DNA of 64,000 nucleotides from CAWAPS01 sp963783945. Its GTDB lineage: Bacteria; Actinomycetota; Acidimicrobiia; Acidimicrobiales; Palsa-688. Positions 8,703-17,338 of this stretch are shown here, piece by piece (the stretch's first letter is position 1; every line of letters begins with the position of its first letter). Under the pieces are notes generated by a model. The model made no database searches and had not been told where the DNA came from. It saw only the letters and a list, made by a program, of their open reading frames with translations. Both the position numbers and the translations under genes were made by a program. The stretch lies in assembly GCA_963783945.1 (NCBI GenBank), contig CAWAPS010000032.1, forward strand, positions 496,001-560,000, read 5' to 3'.

Positions 8703-8737
8703 AGGCCCTCCAACCGGACGGCCTTTCTCTTTCTCTT
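8703..8737 (+). terminator. Rho-independent terminator
   Basis: AGGCC-c-TCC-AACC-GGA-c-GGCCT forms an 8-bp stem with one C-C mismatch and a 4-nt loop, followed by the pyrimidine tract TTCTCTTTCTCTT. It sits 22 nt after the stop of the secreted-protein gene. Confidence 0.75.
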
Positions 8738-8868
8738 CACGTGTCTTAAGCCTCTCAGGCCAGCAAACCGGTGGCAACGACATCGCCCTTGGGGCGATCT
8801 TTTCCGGGCCAGCAGGGGAAGATGCGGCATAAGACCTGGAGCGGGATCCTGAGGGACCTGAGCCGGTC

Positions 8869-9192
8869 TCATACGATCCCCCGGCTGCTCATAGGACGCG
8901 TGGCTCGCCTGTCATGGATCGAGCGGCTGACCCACCAGCTTGGGCGAATCGGAGCACATGGCCGAAGGCATCTGAACCCATCGACCCGTCGCCGGCACCG
9001 GCTCGGCGCAAACATCTGGCTCGCCCAGATCAGCGTCTCGCTCACCGCGTTGGCAACAGCCCTCCGGTCTCTGGGGTCTCGCCGAACCCTCTCGTAGAGC
9101 GCATTGTGGATCTCGTTCTTGAAGCCGTCGTACAGCTCGACCGGCTGAGCCGCAGACTGCTCGACTTCGTGGTTTGATGCGGCGCGGTCCAC
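8869..9192 (-). CDS. Possible uncharacterised protein, perhaps frameshifted
   Basis: The first two thirds of this 107-aa frame have coding-like third-position G/C, with a helical segment around ELYDGFKNEIHNALYERVRR and AVANAVSETLIWASQMF. After that the neighbouring frame (AEPVPATGRWVQMPSAM and onward, ending near 8912) looks more protein-like, suggesting a frameshift near 9010. No family is recognised and no ribosome binding site is seen. Confidence 0.3.
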   Translation of the reverse strand: MDRAASNHEVEQSAAQPVELYDGFKNEIHNALYERVRRDPRDRRAVANAVSETLIWASQMFAPSRCRRRVDGFRCLRPCAPIRPSWWVSRSIHDRRATRPMSSRGIV

Positions 9193-9353
9193 CGGGAACC
9201 CGGACCATTGGCCAGCGGGCGAAGGATGCCTTGAGCATCAAGCGTGTCCGCGGTGTGCGTCTGGGCGGTAGCGCCGTGCTGGACGCCGGGGGGGTGGTCG
9301 ACATCGTCTCTGCCCCCCGAGGGAGGCGCTGGCTGGTCCGAGATGGCCCGTGA
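9177..9353 (+). CDS. Possible small basic protein
   Basis: This 58-aa frame starts MRRGPPGTRTIGQRAKDAL and contains IKRVRGVRLGGSAVLDAGG. It is rich in Arg and Gly. There is no clear ribosome binding site, and the opposite strand may be coding at its left end. It is retained only as a candidate. Confidence 0.2.
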   Translation: MRRGPPGTRTIGQRAKDALSIKRVRGVRLGGSAVLDAGGVVDIVSAPRGRRWLVRDGP

Positions 9354-9550
9354 GCGCAACTCCCGCCAGGTACCCACTGGCCATGGGTGGTGCCAAGTGG
9401 CACCCGATCACCACCCGCGCTGTGGTGCCCAGCAGCCAGACTGCCTGATCGCGCGCCATCACACGTTTGGCCCATCCGAGATCTCGCCCTTTCGGCGGGG
9501 CGTAGCGAGCGTCGTGAAGGTGTCGCAGGGGCTTTCGACCCTCGTTCCCG
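9354..9550. other. No supported gene
   Basis: Several overlapping frames are open on both strands because of the base composition. None has a start signal or a recognisable motif. Confidence 0.35.
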
Positions 9551-9760
9551 TCAAGCCTGATCGCCTCCTTTTCCTCGAATCCCAATCAGAAGTAGCACGA
9601 TGCCGGGGAGGGTCGTCGCGACGATGCCGATCACGGACAAGTCCTTCAGGATCACGCCAGCGACAATCCCGACCGCCATGAGCACTACACCGGCCACCGC
9701 GGCAGCGCCATAGATGTTGAAGGACTTATCGGGCGATCGGGACTGATTCACAGGGTCCAT
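9551..9760 (-). CDS. Small two-helix membrane protein
   Basis: This 69-aa protein is almost entirely two transmembrane helices, at about residues 17-39 and 43-62, separated by KDLSVI, with a short polar N-terminus (MDPVNQSRSPDKSF) and a basic tail (RGKGGDQA). The ATG at 9760 gives a sensible N-terminus; a longer start adds 19 residues that look non-coding. No family name can be given. Before insertion of the mobile element this would have been the first gene downstream of glnA. Confidence 0.55.
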   Translation of the reverse strand: MDPVNQSRSPDKSFNIYGAAAVAGVVLMAVGIVAGVILKDLSVIGIVATTLPGIVLLLIGIRGKGGDQA

Positions 9761-10023
9761 TATCGACCAAGAAGCGAGCGGGCCGACCCCGCCCCGCCTC
9801 GAGCACCGCTCAGACAATCGTGGCGACGGTGGTCAAGCCAGCGACGATGAGCGCGACCCCGTCGGGTTTGGCGTTGACCCCAGGGTCGCGATCAACCCAG
9901 CCGCCCACCAACGGGATTCGGCTCTCACCTTGGATCGTGTTCTCGCTGCTGCCCCGCTAAGTCGTGTGAAGAGGCCGGGGGTGGGTGGCGAAAACCCCAG
10001 TAACCACAGAGGTCTTTCCCTAT

Positions 10024-10044
10024 ATGTCGTAGTAGAGCATGAAC
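10024..10044. other. Left attachment site (copy of glnA 3' end)
   Basis: This is an exact 21-bp match to 24795-24815. On the minus strand it would code FMLYYD followed by ATA-TAG, but no glutamine synthetase sequence precedes it. It is the displaced attachment core left by integration. Confidence 0.8.
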
Positions 10045-10148
10045 CAATCATGGGGTCCACCTAGACCGCTGCTGACCACTCCAGTGCAGGTCAGGGCCTG
10101 TGCCTCGTCTACCTGGACGACAGCACACGACTCGAATCCACTGCAGTT

Positions 10149-10169
10149 CTAGTCACGTTTCTAGTCACG
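10149..10169. promoter_or_regulatory. Left pair of putative integrase arm-type sites
   Basis: CTAGTCACG occurs at 10149-10157 and 10161-10169 with the spacer TTT. The same two-box arrangement (spacer AAC) is present at 24724-24744 near the other end, in the same orientation. Paired arm sites at both ends flanking a core are typical of tyrosine integrase attachment regions. Confidence 0.65.
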
Positions 10170-11139
10170 CTCCCGGCGGCCCTACCGACCCGCGTAACAC
10201 CGGTTCCCCAGGCAGGATTTCTGTCCTTCGGCCGGTCTGGGCTGACCTACCCATGTACCGCCACCCTGTGGCCCGTGATCAGGACCTCTCGGAGATCATG
10301 GTCAGGACTACCGTGACCTGCACCTCCGTAGAAAAGTGCTGGTCGGAGAGGGTCTGAACAGCCCGCCTCATGCCCGCTGGACACCGGTCCGTGCCGGTCG
10401 GCATGGCACGGAAGTGGCACGAAGTTCGGTGGAGGCAGAGCCAGCGTCGCGCGTAGCCGGAGGTGCTCGGCGCTTTGGGACCCCGGGCCGACCGGCTGAC
10501 CCAGCGGGATGCGGATCGGGGTGTGGCCTCCTCGATCCCCTCTGGCGCGACCTGCCACCCACCCGTCGTGCCATTCGCACCGCACCGATTCCAACAAGAT
10601 CGAACACCCATTCGATAACCTAGCCCCCGATGCCCATTACGACCACCGAGGCTCGGATCCGGAGGAAGACGAACCACCTCGCCACGGCTAGATCCTGTGG
10701 GGAGAGACTCGCCCTTATGAATGATTCAGAAACGGACCCCGTGGGGTTCCTGGCGAACCTCGACGCAGGGGTCTTGACTCGGCGAGAGGAAGCGGCCCGG
10801 AGTGGCTTGCTCCCAGCGACATGGCTCGGCGCTTTCGCCCGAGGGTGGCGTACCGCTCGGAACTGAAACGATCTCAAACCTCATTACCTCGACTTGCCTC
10901 GACGCTCCGGCACTAAGGAGCGGGTCACGTAGGGCCGGACGGTGGAGGAGGGCCAAGGGGAAGGTCATCCGGGGTCAGGACGGGTCCAATAGGCGGCGTT
11001 CCGGGGCAGCACCCAGCGGACCCCGCCACGGGGATCCCCTACCTTCGTACCGGGGGATGGTTTGGAGGTGGGCGTGGGCAACAGTCTGCCCGGCTTGGTT
11101 GGACCCAGCATTCGCGGAAAGTAGCGAATGCTCTGCCTG
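10170..11139. other. Element left end, no supported gene (about 970 bp)
   Basis: There are short overlapping frames on both strands with no start signals. A frame at 10718-10866 (MNDSETDPVGFLANLDAG and onward) has plausible composition but no family. The stretch is best read as degenerate DNA between the attachment region and an integrase remnant. Confidence 0.35.
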
Positions 11140-11382
11140 ACCTGACGGATACAGATCACCTGCCGAGCCGGGCTCAAGGGACTGCGCTTTCACGATCTGC
11201 GTCATGCGGTGGCAACGACGTTGCTGAGCCAGGGCTATGACCTCGGGGTGGTGGCTGGACGCCTAGGCCATCCCTCGCCGACGATCACGCTGCGGACATA
11301 TCTGCATGTGGTGGAGCAACGCGACCGGGCAGCGGCCGGAGTGATGGGAGCTTTGCTAGCTGGACAAATAAGTCCCACCTGA
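11140..11382 (+). pseudogene. Tyrosine recombinase C-terminal remnant
   Basis: After an in-frame stop near 11137, the frame reads GLKGLRFHDLRHAVATTLL, then VVAGRLGHPSPTITLRTYLHV. These are the HxxR box, the second His and the catalytic Tyr of phage-type integrases. No N-terminal half precedes it. It is clearly different in sequence from the integrase at the other end of the element (GRLGHSTPQMTMRV), so it comes from a second recombinase. It is an N-terminally truncated relic. Confidence 0.7.
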
Positions 11383-11540
11383 GCTACTTTCTTCCGCACA
11401 TAGCAAACCAAGACACCCGGGCCCCAGTTGGCGGGAGCAAGGCTCTCGTAACGTCAGGCAAGGCCGGTGACGCAGCGATCCCGTGCGTTTAGCTGGAAGG
11501 ATCCAGGCGTTGGTGTCGATTGATCCCCAGGAGGATCTCG

Positions 11541-11801
11541 ATGCCGCTGTCGAACGAAGAGACCAACCAGAACATCCCTGCCGCCCACAAGAGCAAGAGG
11601 GGGTGGCACCCCTTGGCCATCCGGGTGGCCCAAGTGACCGTCACCCTGACCCTATGGCCTGGGCAAGCTGCCCGACTGGATGAGATCGAGGACCTCGACT
11701 GGTTCTGCTCGGAAGCCGTCATGGACGAGTTAGAACGCCGGACCATCGAGAAGGTGAACAGTCTTCTCGAATCTGGAGAGCCCGAAGAGGCTCTGCCATG
11801 A
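11541..11801 (+). CDS. Uncharacterised 86-aa protein of the element operon
   Basis: The ATG has AGGAGG 5 nt upstream. The protein has a basic N-terminal third (HKSKRGWHPLA), a hydrophobic beta-like stretch (IRVAQVTVTLTLWPGQAARL) and an acidic helical C-terminus (VMDELERRTIEKVNSLLESGE). No family is recognised. Its stop overlaps the next ATG (ATGA), so it is translationally coupled to the excisionase-like gene. By position it is the first gene of the element's rightward operon. Confidence 0.65.
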   Translation: MPLSNEETNQNIPAAHKSKRGWHPLAIRVAQVTVTLTLWPGQAARLDEIEDLDWFCSEAVMDELERRTIEKVNSLLESGEPEEALP

Positions 11802-11994
11802 GTCCTCGCAAGTCCGTAGCCGAAGCTGAGCCCGAGTGGATCTCCATTCAGGAACTCGCCCGTCGTATCGGGATGAGCAATGAGGGTTGTTGCGGCTAGC
11901 TCGGGTCAATGCCGTCCCCGGAATGATCAGGATGGGCAAGCGCTATCTGGTCGATTACACCGAGTTTCTCAAGTCCCGTTACATGCCGTCATGA
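11798..11994 (+). pseudogene. Excisionase-like HTH gene with frameshift
   Basis: The first frame gives MSPRKSVAEAEPEWISIQEL and ARRIGMS, the opening of a MerR/AlpA-type excisionase helix-turn-helix. After a one-base shift near 11887 the second frame gives LLRLARVNAVPGMIRMGKRY and LVDYTEFLKSRYMPS, the matching second half with a beta-hairpin and basic region. Both frames overlap their neighbours by ATGA, showing the original operon design. Excisionases direct element excision together with the integrase. As read, the product is cut at a TAG at 11908; an assembly error would restore it. Confidence 0.65.
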
Positions 11995-12380
11995 ACAGTC
12001 CTGAGTTCGTCCTGGATGATGCTGATAATCACGGTGTACCCATCAGCGCCCATTGCTCCGCCTGCGGAGCCAGTTGGCACCGGCCTACCGACGATCCGTA
12101 TGCCGTCCTAAGCGCTGTCTCGTTGGGGATGGCCAGTGCGGCCGCAGCCGCCCCCGCACCGGTGCTTCGGACTATGTCCCAGTGGGTGGCTGATCAGGGC
12201 TTCACGGTCTACATCATCTCGAATGACAAGTACGAGTATCCCCACGCTTACGCCTTGGTCGGCAAGCAGGGCAGCAACCTGACCGGAGAGAACGCCAGGA
12301 AGCCATTTGGCTGGTCGAGCAGTACCGAGATGCAGATCGAACGCCTGGATCCGACATTGGCCGAGCATGGACCGGACTGA
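11991..12380 (+). CDS. Uncharacterised 129-aa protein of the element operon
   Basis: The start ATG overlaps the excisionase stop (ATGA). The N-terminal third carries CSACGASWHRPTDDPY, a possible half zinc-binding knuckle with two Cys and one His. A low-complexity Ala stretch follows, then YIISNDKYEYPHAYALVGKQ. No family is recognised. The 3' end overlaps the next gene by 14 bp. Position in the coupled operon suggests a role in element maintenance, but nothing in the sequence specifies it. Confidence 0.6.
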   Translation: MNSPEFVLDDADNHGVPISAHCSACGASWHRPTDDPYAVLSAVSLGMASAAAAAPAPVLRTMSQWVADQGFTVYIISNDKYEYPHAYALVGKQGSNLTGENARKPFGWSSSTEMQIERLDPTLAEHGPD

Positions 12381-13141
12381 GGCCATCGCCCAGGTGCTGA
12401 AGATGCAGGCCCTGGCCGACAGCACCAACTTCGACGGGGAACGGGCCAACGCCGAGGAGCAGGTGAAGCGCCTGCGCTACGAGTTCGGCATCTCCAACGC
12501 GGTCCTGAGGCGAGCCGCCACCTCTGCCTCTGAGCCACAGCCCAGGTTCACCGCCATCTTCAGCATCTTCAACACCCTTTTCTCCAACAGCGAGTACATC
12601 ACCGCCATCAAGGAGGAACTCAATCTGGCTCTAGCCAAGATCGCCACCCTGGACACCCAGGTCCAGGTCCAGGTGCTCAGCGAGTTGTACGAGGATCTCC
12701 GGGGCCTGATCGAGTCCCCGGCCAAGAAGGAGAGCTACGCCTGGCCTCCTATCAAGGTCCGGCGCAACGATGCGGTCAAGCGGCACTACACCGAGGCGAA
12801 GCAGCGCATCGCTGAGTCCTCCTCCCATGGTGTGAAAACTCGGGTCTCCATCCACCGGGACGCGATCCATGCCATCACCGTCCCCACGGTTCTAACCAAG
12901 GGCCAGATCGAGACCATCGTCGGGGTCAAGGAGGAGATCCTGCGGGGGCTCGATCTCGATCAGCGGTGGCGCGACGACGCCAAGGAGAAGGGCTGCACCT
13001 GCGAGCCGACTATGACCGGCCGGTGGCGGGAGGAGAAGGTGAAATCCCGGTCAGTACCGAGGTCGCACCGAGTACGTCGGGCGCAAGCTGGCCCACCAGC
13101 CGGAATGTGCGCTCGCCCAGGAGGTCGATGAGACCCCGTGA
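12367..13141 (+). CDS. DUF2786-like protein, frameshifted near its 3' end
   Basis: The first 254-aa frame begins MDRTEAIAQVLKMQALADST, then NFDGERANAEEQVKRLRYEFGIS, which resembles the DUF2786 helical module found in many mobile elements. The middle part is helical with a long basic region. Close to the end the reading is better in another frame: after EKV, an alternate frame gives PGQYRGRTEYVGRKLAHQPE and ends at 13141 with VDETP. The switch lies in an AAA run near 13042, as expected for a single-base indel. The function of DUF2786 is unknown. Confidence 0.6.
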
Positions 13142-13290
13142 CAGCCAGCGGGCTCGGCTTTGGCCCTGCTGTGGTTCGCCGCAGTGTCGGTCGTCCGCTC
13201 CTCTACCTGCGCTCTACCGGGCCTCGGTCGTCTTGGGAGACGATCATCGGTGACCAGATTGTGAAGGACCAGGAGGAGTCCGATGCCTGA
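13138..13290 (+). CDS. Possible short coupled ORF
   Basis: A GTG overlapping the corrected stop of the preceding gene (GTGA) opens a 50-aa frame ending ...VKDQEESDA. A competing frame encodes a hydrophobic helix (ALALLWFAAVSVV) over the same bases, so the true frame is uncertain. It is included because the GTGA overlap matches the rest of the operon. Confidence 0.25.
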   Translation: MTASGLGFGPAVVRRSVGRPLLYLRSTGPRSSWETIIGDQIVKDQEESDA

Positions 13291-13372
13291 GGTCGACGAG
13301 GTCCAGAGGTGGTCACCGGGTGCCGGTTATGCTCACTCCACTCGGCGCTACCTGATCGGGGCGAGCGAGTGA
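13283..13372 (+). CDS. Possible 29-aa leader or linker peptide
   Basis: ATG at 13283 has an excellent ribosome binding site (AGGAGGAG, 4 nt away). The frame MPEVDEVQRWSPGAGYAHST continues to GASE and stops at a TGA that overlaps the GTG start of the next gene (GTGA). It may couple translation of that gene rather than act as a protein. Confidence 0.35.
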   Translation: MPEVDEVQRWSPGAGYAHSTRRYLIGASE

Positions 13373-14445
13373 GATGGGGGTTAGAGGTGGGGGCATACCA
13401 GGGCATCGAGGACGGCTCGGTTCCGTCCAGCGTTTTCAGTCGCCGAACGGCGCGGATGCTTGCCGCCCTTGTCGCCGCCGGGCTGATCCTGGGTGGTTAT
13501 CTCATCTCGTCCCGACCGGTGGGCGATCAGGCGGCTCGCAAGCAGGCGACCTCCGATGCGTCTGGGACTGTAATCGCCACCAGCAAATCTTGGGACGGAG
13601 CACAAGAAGTCACGGTCTCCTGGCAACTGCCGACAGATGGCGGCTCTTTCAATTCCAGGTTCGAGATGGACGTTACTCCGCCATACGCGGTAGGAGAAGA
13701 CTTCGACCTGCTCTACGACCCCGCCCACCCGAATCGCGGCGCAGTTCCCGCCGATCCCACCCTCACCAACAACAACGACGACCGGACCGACGCCTTGATG
13801 CAGTCTCTGCTGCCCTTCACCCTGGCCGCCCTGCTGCTCGCCATGTTCGTGCTGTGGCCGACCAAGCCATTGCGGTCCCTGTCTGGTGGGGGGTCAGCCC
13901 GCTCCGTGAAGAGGGCGCTTCGCCGATATCTGGTGTTGCCTGTATTGGTCTGCACCCTCTTCGTGGCCGCCTCTATGGCAGAACTGGACTTGTCAGCTTA
14001 TTCGTACAACATTGAAAATATCGCTGACATCACCACCACGGTATCGATCGTCCCCCTGTGCTGGATAGTTGTTCGCTCGTTCCGCCACCGACGATTTATG
14101 CGCCTGATCACCATTGCCAACGACGCTGCCGACCGGAACGCCCTTATCAACCGAAGGGCCGGTCGAAAGATCTGGATCGACACTGGTGTTATGGCGGGCC
14201 CGGTGCAAGACGGGATGACACCGGGCATCAAGATGAGGGCGTTGGCCGGTCAGGACACCGAGCGGTTCTTGGTGGCGGACCGGGTTCGCCTGTACACGCG
14301 AGGAAAATATCTCGGGCCAGTCTTGGTCATCGGCCCCTTCGGAGACGCCCTGATCGGATTCGCCAAGCGGCGGGGTCGTCGGACAGACATGGATTCCCCA
14401 CCTTTCCAGCATCAGTCTGACCCAGCGCCGCCTCGGCGACCGTGA
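13369..14445 (+). CDS. DUF3592-like membrane protein
   Basis: This 358-aa protein starts at a GTG overlapping the previous stop. Hydrophobic helices lie at about residues 27-44, 142-160 and 184-230. Between the first two is an extracytoplasmic segment with SGTVIATSKSWDGAQEVTVS and VGEDFDLLYDPAHPNRGAV, the 'GxVxx...V-x-Y-D-P-x-x-P' pattern of DUF3592 proteins. The C-terminal third is soluble and begins FRHRRFMRLITIANDAADRN. It closes the rightward operon of the element. No molecular function is known; the topology points to an envelope protein. Confidence 0.65.
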   Translation: MRWGLEVGAYQGIEDGSVPSSVFSRRTARMLAALVAAGLILGGYLISSRPVGDQAARKQATSDASGTVIATSKSWDGAQEVTVSWQLPTDGGSFNSRFEMDVTPPYAVGEDFDLLYDPAHPNRGAVPADPTLTNNNDDRTDALMQSLLPFTLAALLLAMFVLWPTKPLRSLSGGGSARSVKRALRRYLVLPVLVCTLFVAASMAELDLSAYSYNIENIADITTTVSIVPLCWIVVRSFRHRRFMRLITIANDAADRNALINRRAGRKIWIDTGVMAGPVQDGMTPGIKMRALAGQDTERFLVADRVRLYTRGKYLGPVLVIGPFGDALIGFAKRRGRRTDMDSPPFQHQSDPAPPRRP

Positions 14446-14649
14446 CCGCAGTTGTCCCCCCGACGGGCCACTCACCGGTTCGGCAGCCAGCCTTCGGCTC
14501 GTCAGCCACGGAGGGCTGATATGGGCGGAGCCGCTGGCTAGGTCGGGACGCCGGTCACGGAGCCAGGCGTCGTTGCCCAGGGTTGTAACTGCCGAGACGG
14601 CCAGGAACGCTGCTATCAGGGGCAGGATCGTCGTTATGGGAATCCACGT

Positions 14650-16698
14650 TTAACCGACCGATGTCATGCCGACTGCGGGCTGATTCAGCGGCTTGCCGCC
14701 CATTGAGCCAAGGAAGTGGGCGTTGCCGAAGCAGAACACTCCTCCGTCGGAGGCGACGAAGCGGTAGCCGAGCCCGTCCTGGGTGGAGGCGATTCCGACC
14801 ACAGGTGCATGGAGGGCGACATTGGCGACCGAGCCGAACGTCGGGGCTCCGAAAACGTACAGGCTGCCGTTGGCCCCCACTAGCCAGTAGCCCTGGGTGG
14901 CGTTATCGACGGCGATGCCCGCGATCGGGGTATTGAGCGCGGTGGCTCCTAGCGAGCCGTGGAATCGGGCGTCACCAAAGCTGAACACGCCGCCGTCCTT
15001 GCCTACCAGGTAGTAGCCGCCGCCGTCGCGGGTGACGGCCATACCGACGATCGGAGCGGCGAGGTGGACGTTGGCGGCAGAGCCGTGGAAGTGGGCGTCA
15101 CCGAATGTGAACACTCCACCGTCAGCACCGACGAGGTAATAGCCCTGCCCGTCCGGGGTGGCGGCGATGGCGACGATGGGGGCTGCTAGGTGGACTTTGC
15201 CCAGCGATCCGTGGAAGGCAAGGCCATAGCTGAACACGCCGCCGTCCTTGGCCCCCAACCAATAGCCCGCCCCGTTGGGCGTCGTCGCTATCCCTACTAC
15301 CGGCGCGACCAGGGGCACCTTGGCGGCAGAGCCGCGGAAGGCGGCGGACCCGAAGGTGAACACCCCGCCGTCACCAGCGGTGAGCCAGTAGCCCTGCGTC
15401 TTGGGCGGCGATGGCGGCGCAGAGATGACGATCGTCAGGGCCTGGATGGCGGTCTGGCCCTTGGCGTCGGTCACCTTTACGGTGAAGTCGTAGATGCCCT
15501 CTTTGGTGGGGGTGCCGGTGACCGCCCCGTTAGCAGCTAGGGCCAAGCCGGGTGGGAGCGATCCCGATATCCGGGACCAGGTGTAGGGGGCGGTACCTCC
15601 GACTGCGGTCAGCTTGGCCGAGTAGGGGACCTTGACGGTGCCGTCGGGCAGGGTGGTGGTGGTGACACAGACCGGTTGGGAGGTCACCGATCCTGCCGGG
15701 TTGAAGTCGGACTTCCAGCCGCTGAAGGTGTTGCAGGTCACGGTCGCGGGTCCCGGCTCCACCTCCACTCCGAAGCCGAAACTGTCAGGCACGTCGGGGG
15801 CGGTCCGGCCAATCTGATTTCGGTCGATGATCACGCCGGTGCTGGTGTGCACGGCCACGCCGAGGTCGGTTCCCTTGCCCGTGATCGTGTCGTCCGTCAA
15901 CGTGACGTTGTTCGCGCCGATCATCAGCACAGCGGCGTTTGCGCTCTGGTCACTGCCGAAGCCGCTGCCGTTGATGGTGCTGCCGGAGGTCGTGCCTGTG
16001 GAACCGTCTAGGTACAGCAGTCCGTTCTGGCCGATGGGGGCCTTTTTGGGGGCTCCGATAATGCTACCCGAGACGTTCATGGTCATCCCCGTCGCCTGGA
16101 TCGCGCTCTTCTGGTAGTCGGTGACGGTGGTGTCGGTGATCGTGAGAGTCTGACCAGCAGCTCCGTTGGCGACGATCGCCCGTCCAACTTGACAATTGCC
16201 GGTGTGCTCCGAAATCCCGGTGACGGTTACGTTGGCCACCGTGCCGCCCGCACCGTCGAACTCAATGCCGTTCAACGTACCCCTACAACCCGGGAAGCCG
16301 GGTGTGAAGTTGCCCATGATCGTCAGGTTCTCCACGTTCATCGACGTACCAGCGTTCGACAACACTGCGCCATCGATAGATGGAGTTCCAGGTGTGGTGT
16401 CATGGGCGGTGATGGTGTGCCCAGCGCCGTTGAGGGTGACCCCGTTCGGGACTGTCAGCGCTGCCGTGGTGTCACAGTTGGCGGTCAACGTGAAGGTGGG
16501 AGTCCCGCTCCCGGTTCCAGGGCAGGTTTCCACGCTGGGGTCCGCCGCGGCTGCCGCCTGAACCCCGCCGACCAGAACAATCGGCACGACAGTGGCCAAC
16601 AGAACAGACGCTCCACAAAGGATCGGAACCCGAAAGCGCCACACACTTCCCTCCCGTTGCCTCGACCCGCCAAAGAGACGACATGAACTGAGCCTCAT
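14650..16698 (-). CDS. Secreted beta-helix, Ig-like and six-repeat surface protein
   Basis: This 682-aa protein has a signal peptide (hydrophobic core about 24-48, cleavage near AAAADP). A right-handed beta-helix-like region rich in Thr, Asn and Gly spans about 60-345. An Ig-like putative-binding domain (VPYSAKLTAVGGTAPYTWSR ... GLALAANGAVTGTP) lies at about 350-430. The rest is six repeats of about 45 residues starting GYWL/GYYL with DGGVFTFG, a pattern abundant in Acidimicrobiia and probably propeller-like. The start has AAGGAG 7 nt upstream. There is no LPXTG or transmembrane tail, so it is probably secreted. The likely role is binding polysaccharide or cell surfaces; no catalytic residues can be named. 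It is carried on the mobile element. Confidence 0.75.
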   Translation of the reverse strand: MRLSSCRLFGGSRQREGSVWRFRVPILCGASVLLATVVPIVLVGGVQAAAAADPSVETCPGTGSGTPTFTLTANCDTTAALTVPNGVTLNGAGHTITAHDTTPGTPSIDGAVLSNAGTSMNVENLTIMGNFTPGFPGCRGTLNGIEFDGAGGTVANVTVTGISEHTGNCQVGRAIVANGAAGQTLTITDTTVTDYQKSAIQATGMTMNVSGSIIGAPKKAPIGQNGLLYLDGSTGTTSGSTINGSGFGSDQSANAAVLMIGANNVTLTDDTITGKGTDLGVAVHTSTGVIIDRNQIGRTAPDVPDSFGFGVEVEPGPATVTCNTFSGWKSDFNPAGSVTSQPVCVTTTTLPDGTVKVPYSAKLTAVGGTAPYTWSRISGSLPPGLALAANGAVTGTPTKEGIYDFTVKVTDAKGQTAIQALTIVISAPPSPPKTQGYWLTAGDGGVFTFGSAAFRGSAAKVPLVAPVVGIATTPNGAGYWLGAKDGGVFSYGLAFHGSLGKVHLAAPIVAIAATPDGQGYYLVGADGGVFTFGDAHFHGSAANVHLAAPIVGMAVTRDGGGYYLVGKDGGVFSFGDARFHGSLGATALNTPIAGIAVDNATQGYWLVGANGSLYVFGAPTFGSVANVALHAPVVGIASTQDGLGYRFVASDGGVFCFGNAHFLGSMGGKPLNQPAVGMTSVG

Positions 16699-17338
16699 CG
16701 CAATACTCCTTTGCAGTTGACCCGCAACGACACTTCATCCGGGGAGCTTGCGCGCACGTTGGGCGCATAGACGACCAGATTGGACGGCATGGTTGAGCCG
16801 CATGGCTTGAGGGTGTTCACTCGATGAGAAAAGAGCCGAGAAGGCCAGCGCCAGCGTGTGCGATCGGAAGACTCAAGTGGGCTGCGTGCTATGCGGATCG
16901 GTATGAAATCCATCGTCCCACCGCCTTCGTCAGGCCTATGAAAAGGGTTCTTAACACGTACGAAGGTCGATAGCAAGAGATGAGATATTTGAACGAGACC
17001 CTATCCATACCCCTGCTGAACTCAGACTCCATGTAAGAACGGCCACGGACCGCTCTTTGAGCCTGATCGGGTGAACCCCTCATGTGGGAGCTTGTTGCTA
17101 TCTGACCCGAGGGCCTGCCGGAGTAGCGGCGATTCCGGAACGCTGCAAAGTCATGTCGTAGTCCACATCGAGAGCGCCCGAGAGACTTGGCTGCGTTCCC
17201 GATTCGTGGCGACATGGACGAGACATCGACAAGGACGGCGATCCCGCTCGGATGATGTTGCTTCGCCTTGGCGCTCATCCACCTGACCGTCGCACCCGCC
17301 TGACAGGCTAGGCAGGGTCGGTACAGAGGAGGACAACG
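16699..17338. other. Intergenic region (640 bp)
   Basis: No gene is supported. The right end carries the ribosome binding site (GAGGAGG) of the next gene; the left end should hold the promoter of the secreted protein. G/C is lower around 16860-17000 than in the flanks, but I see no defined element. Confidence 0.4.

Noticed and set aside
9833..10060. A minus-strand ORF over the left attachment site
   Set aside because: It reads in the wrong frame for the glnA end; the attachment core explains the conserved bases.
10630..10866. A 78-codon ORF near the left end of the element
   Set aside because: No ribosome binding site or family; retained only as a possible reading within degenerate DNA.
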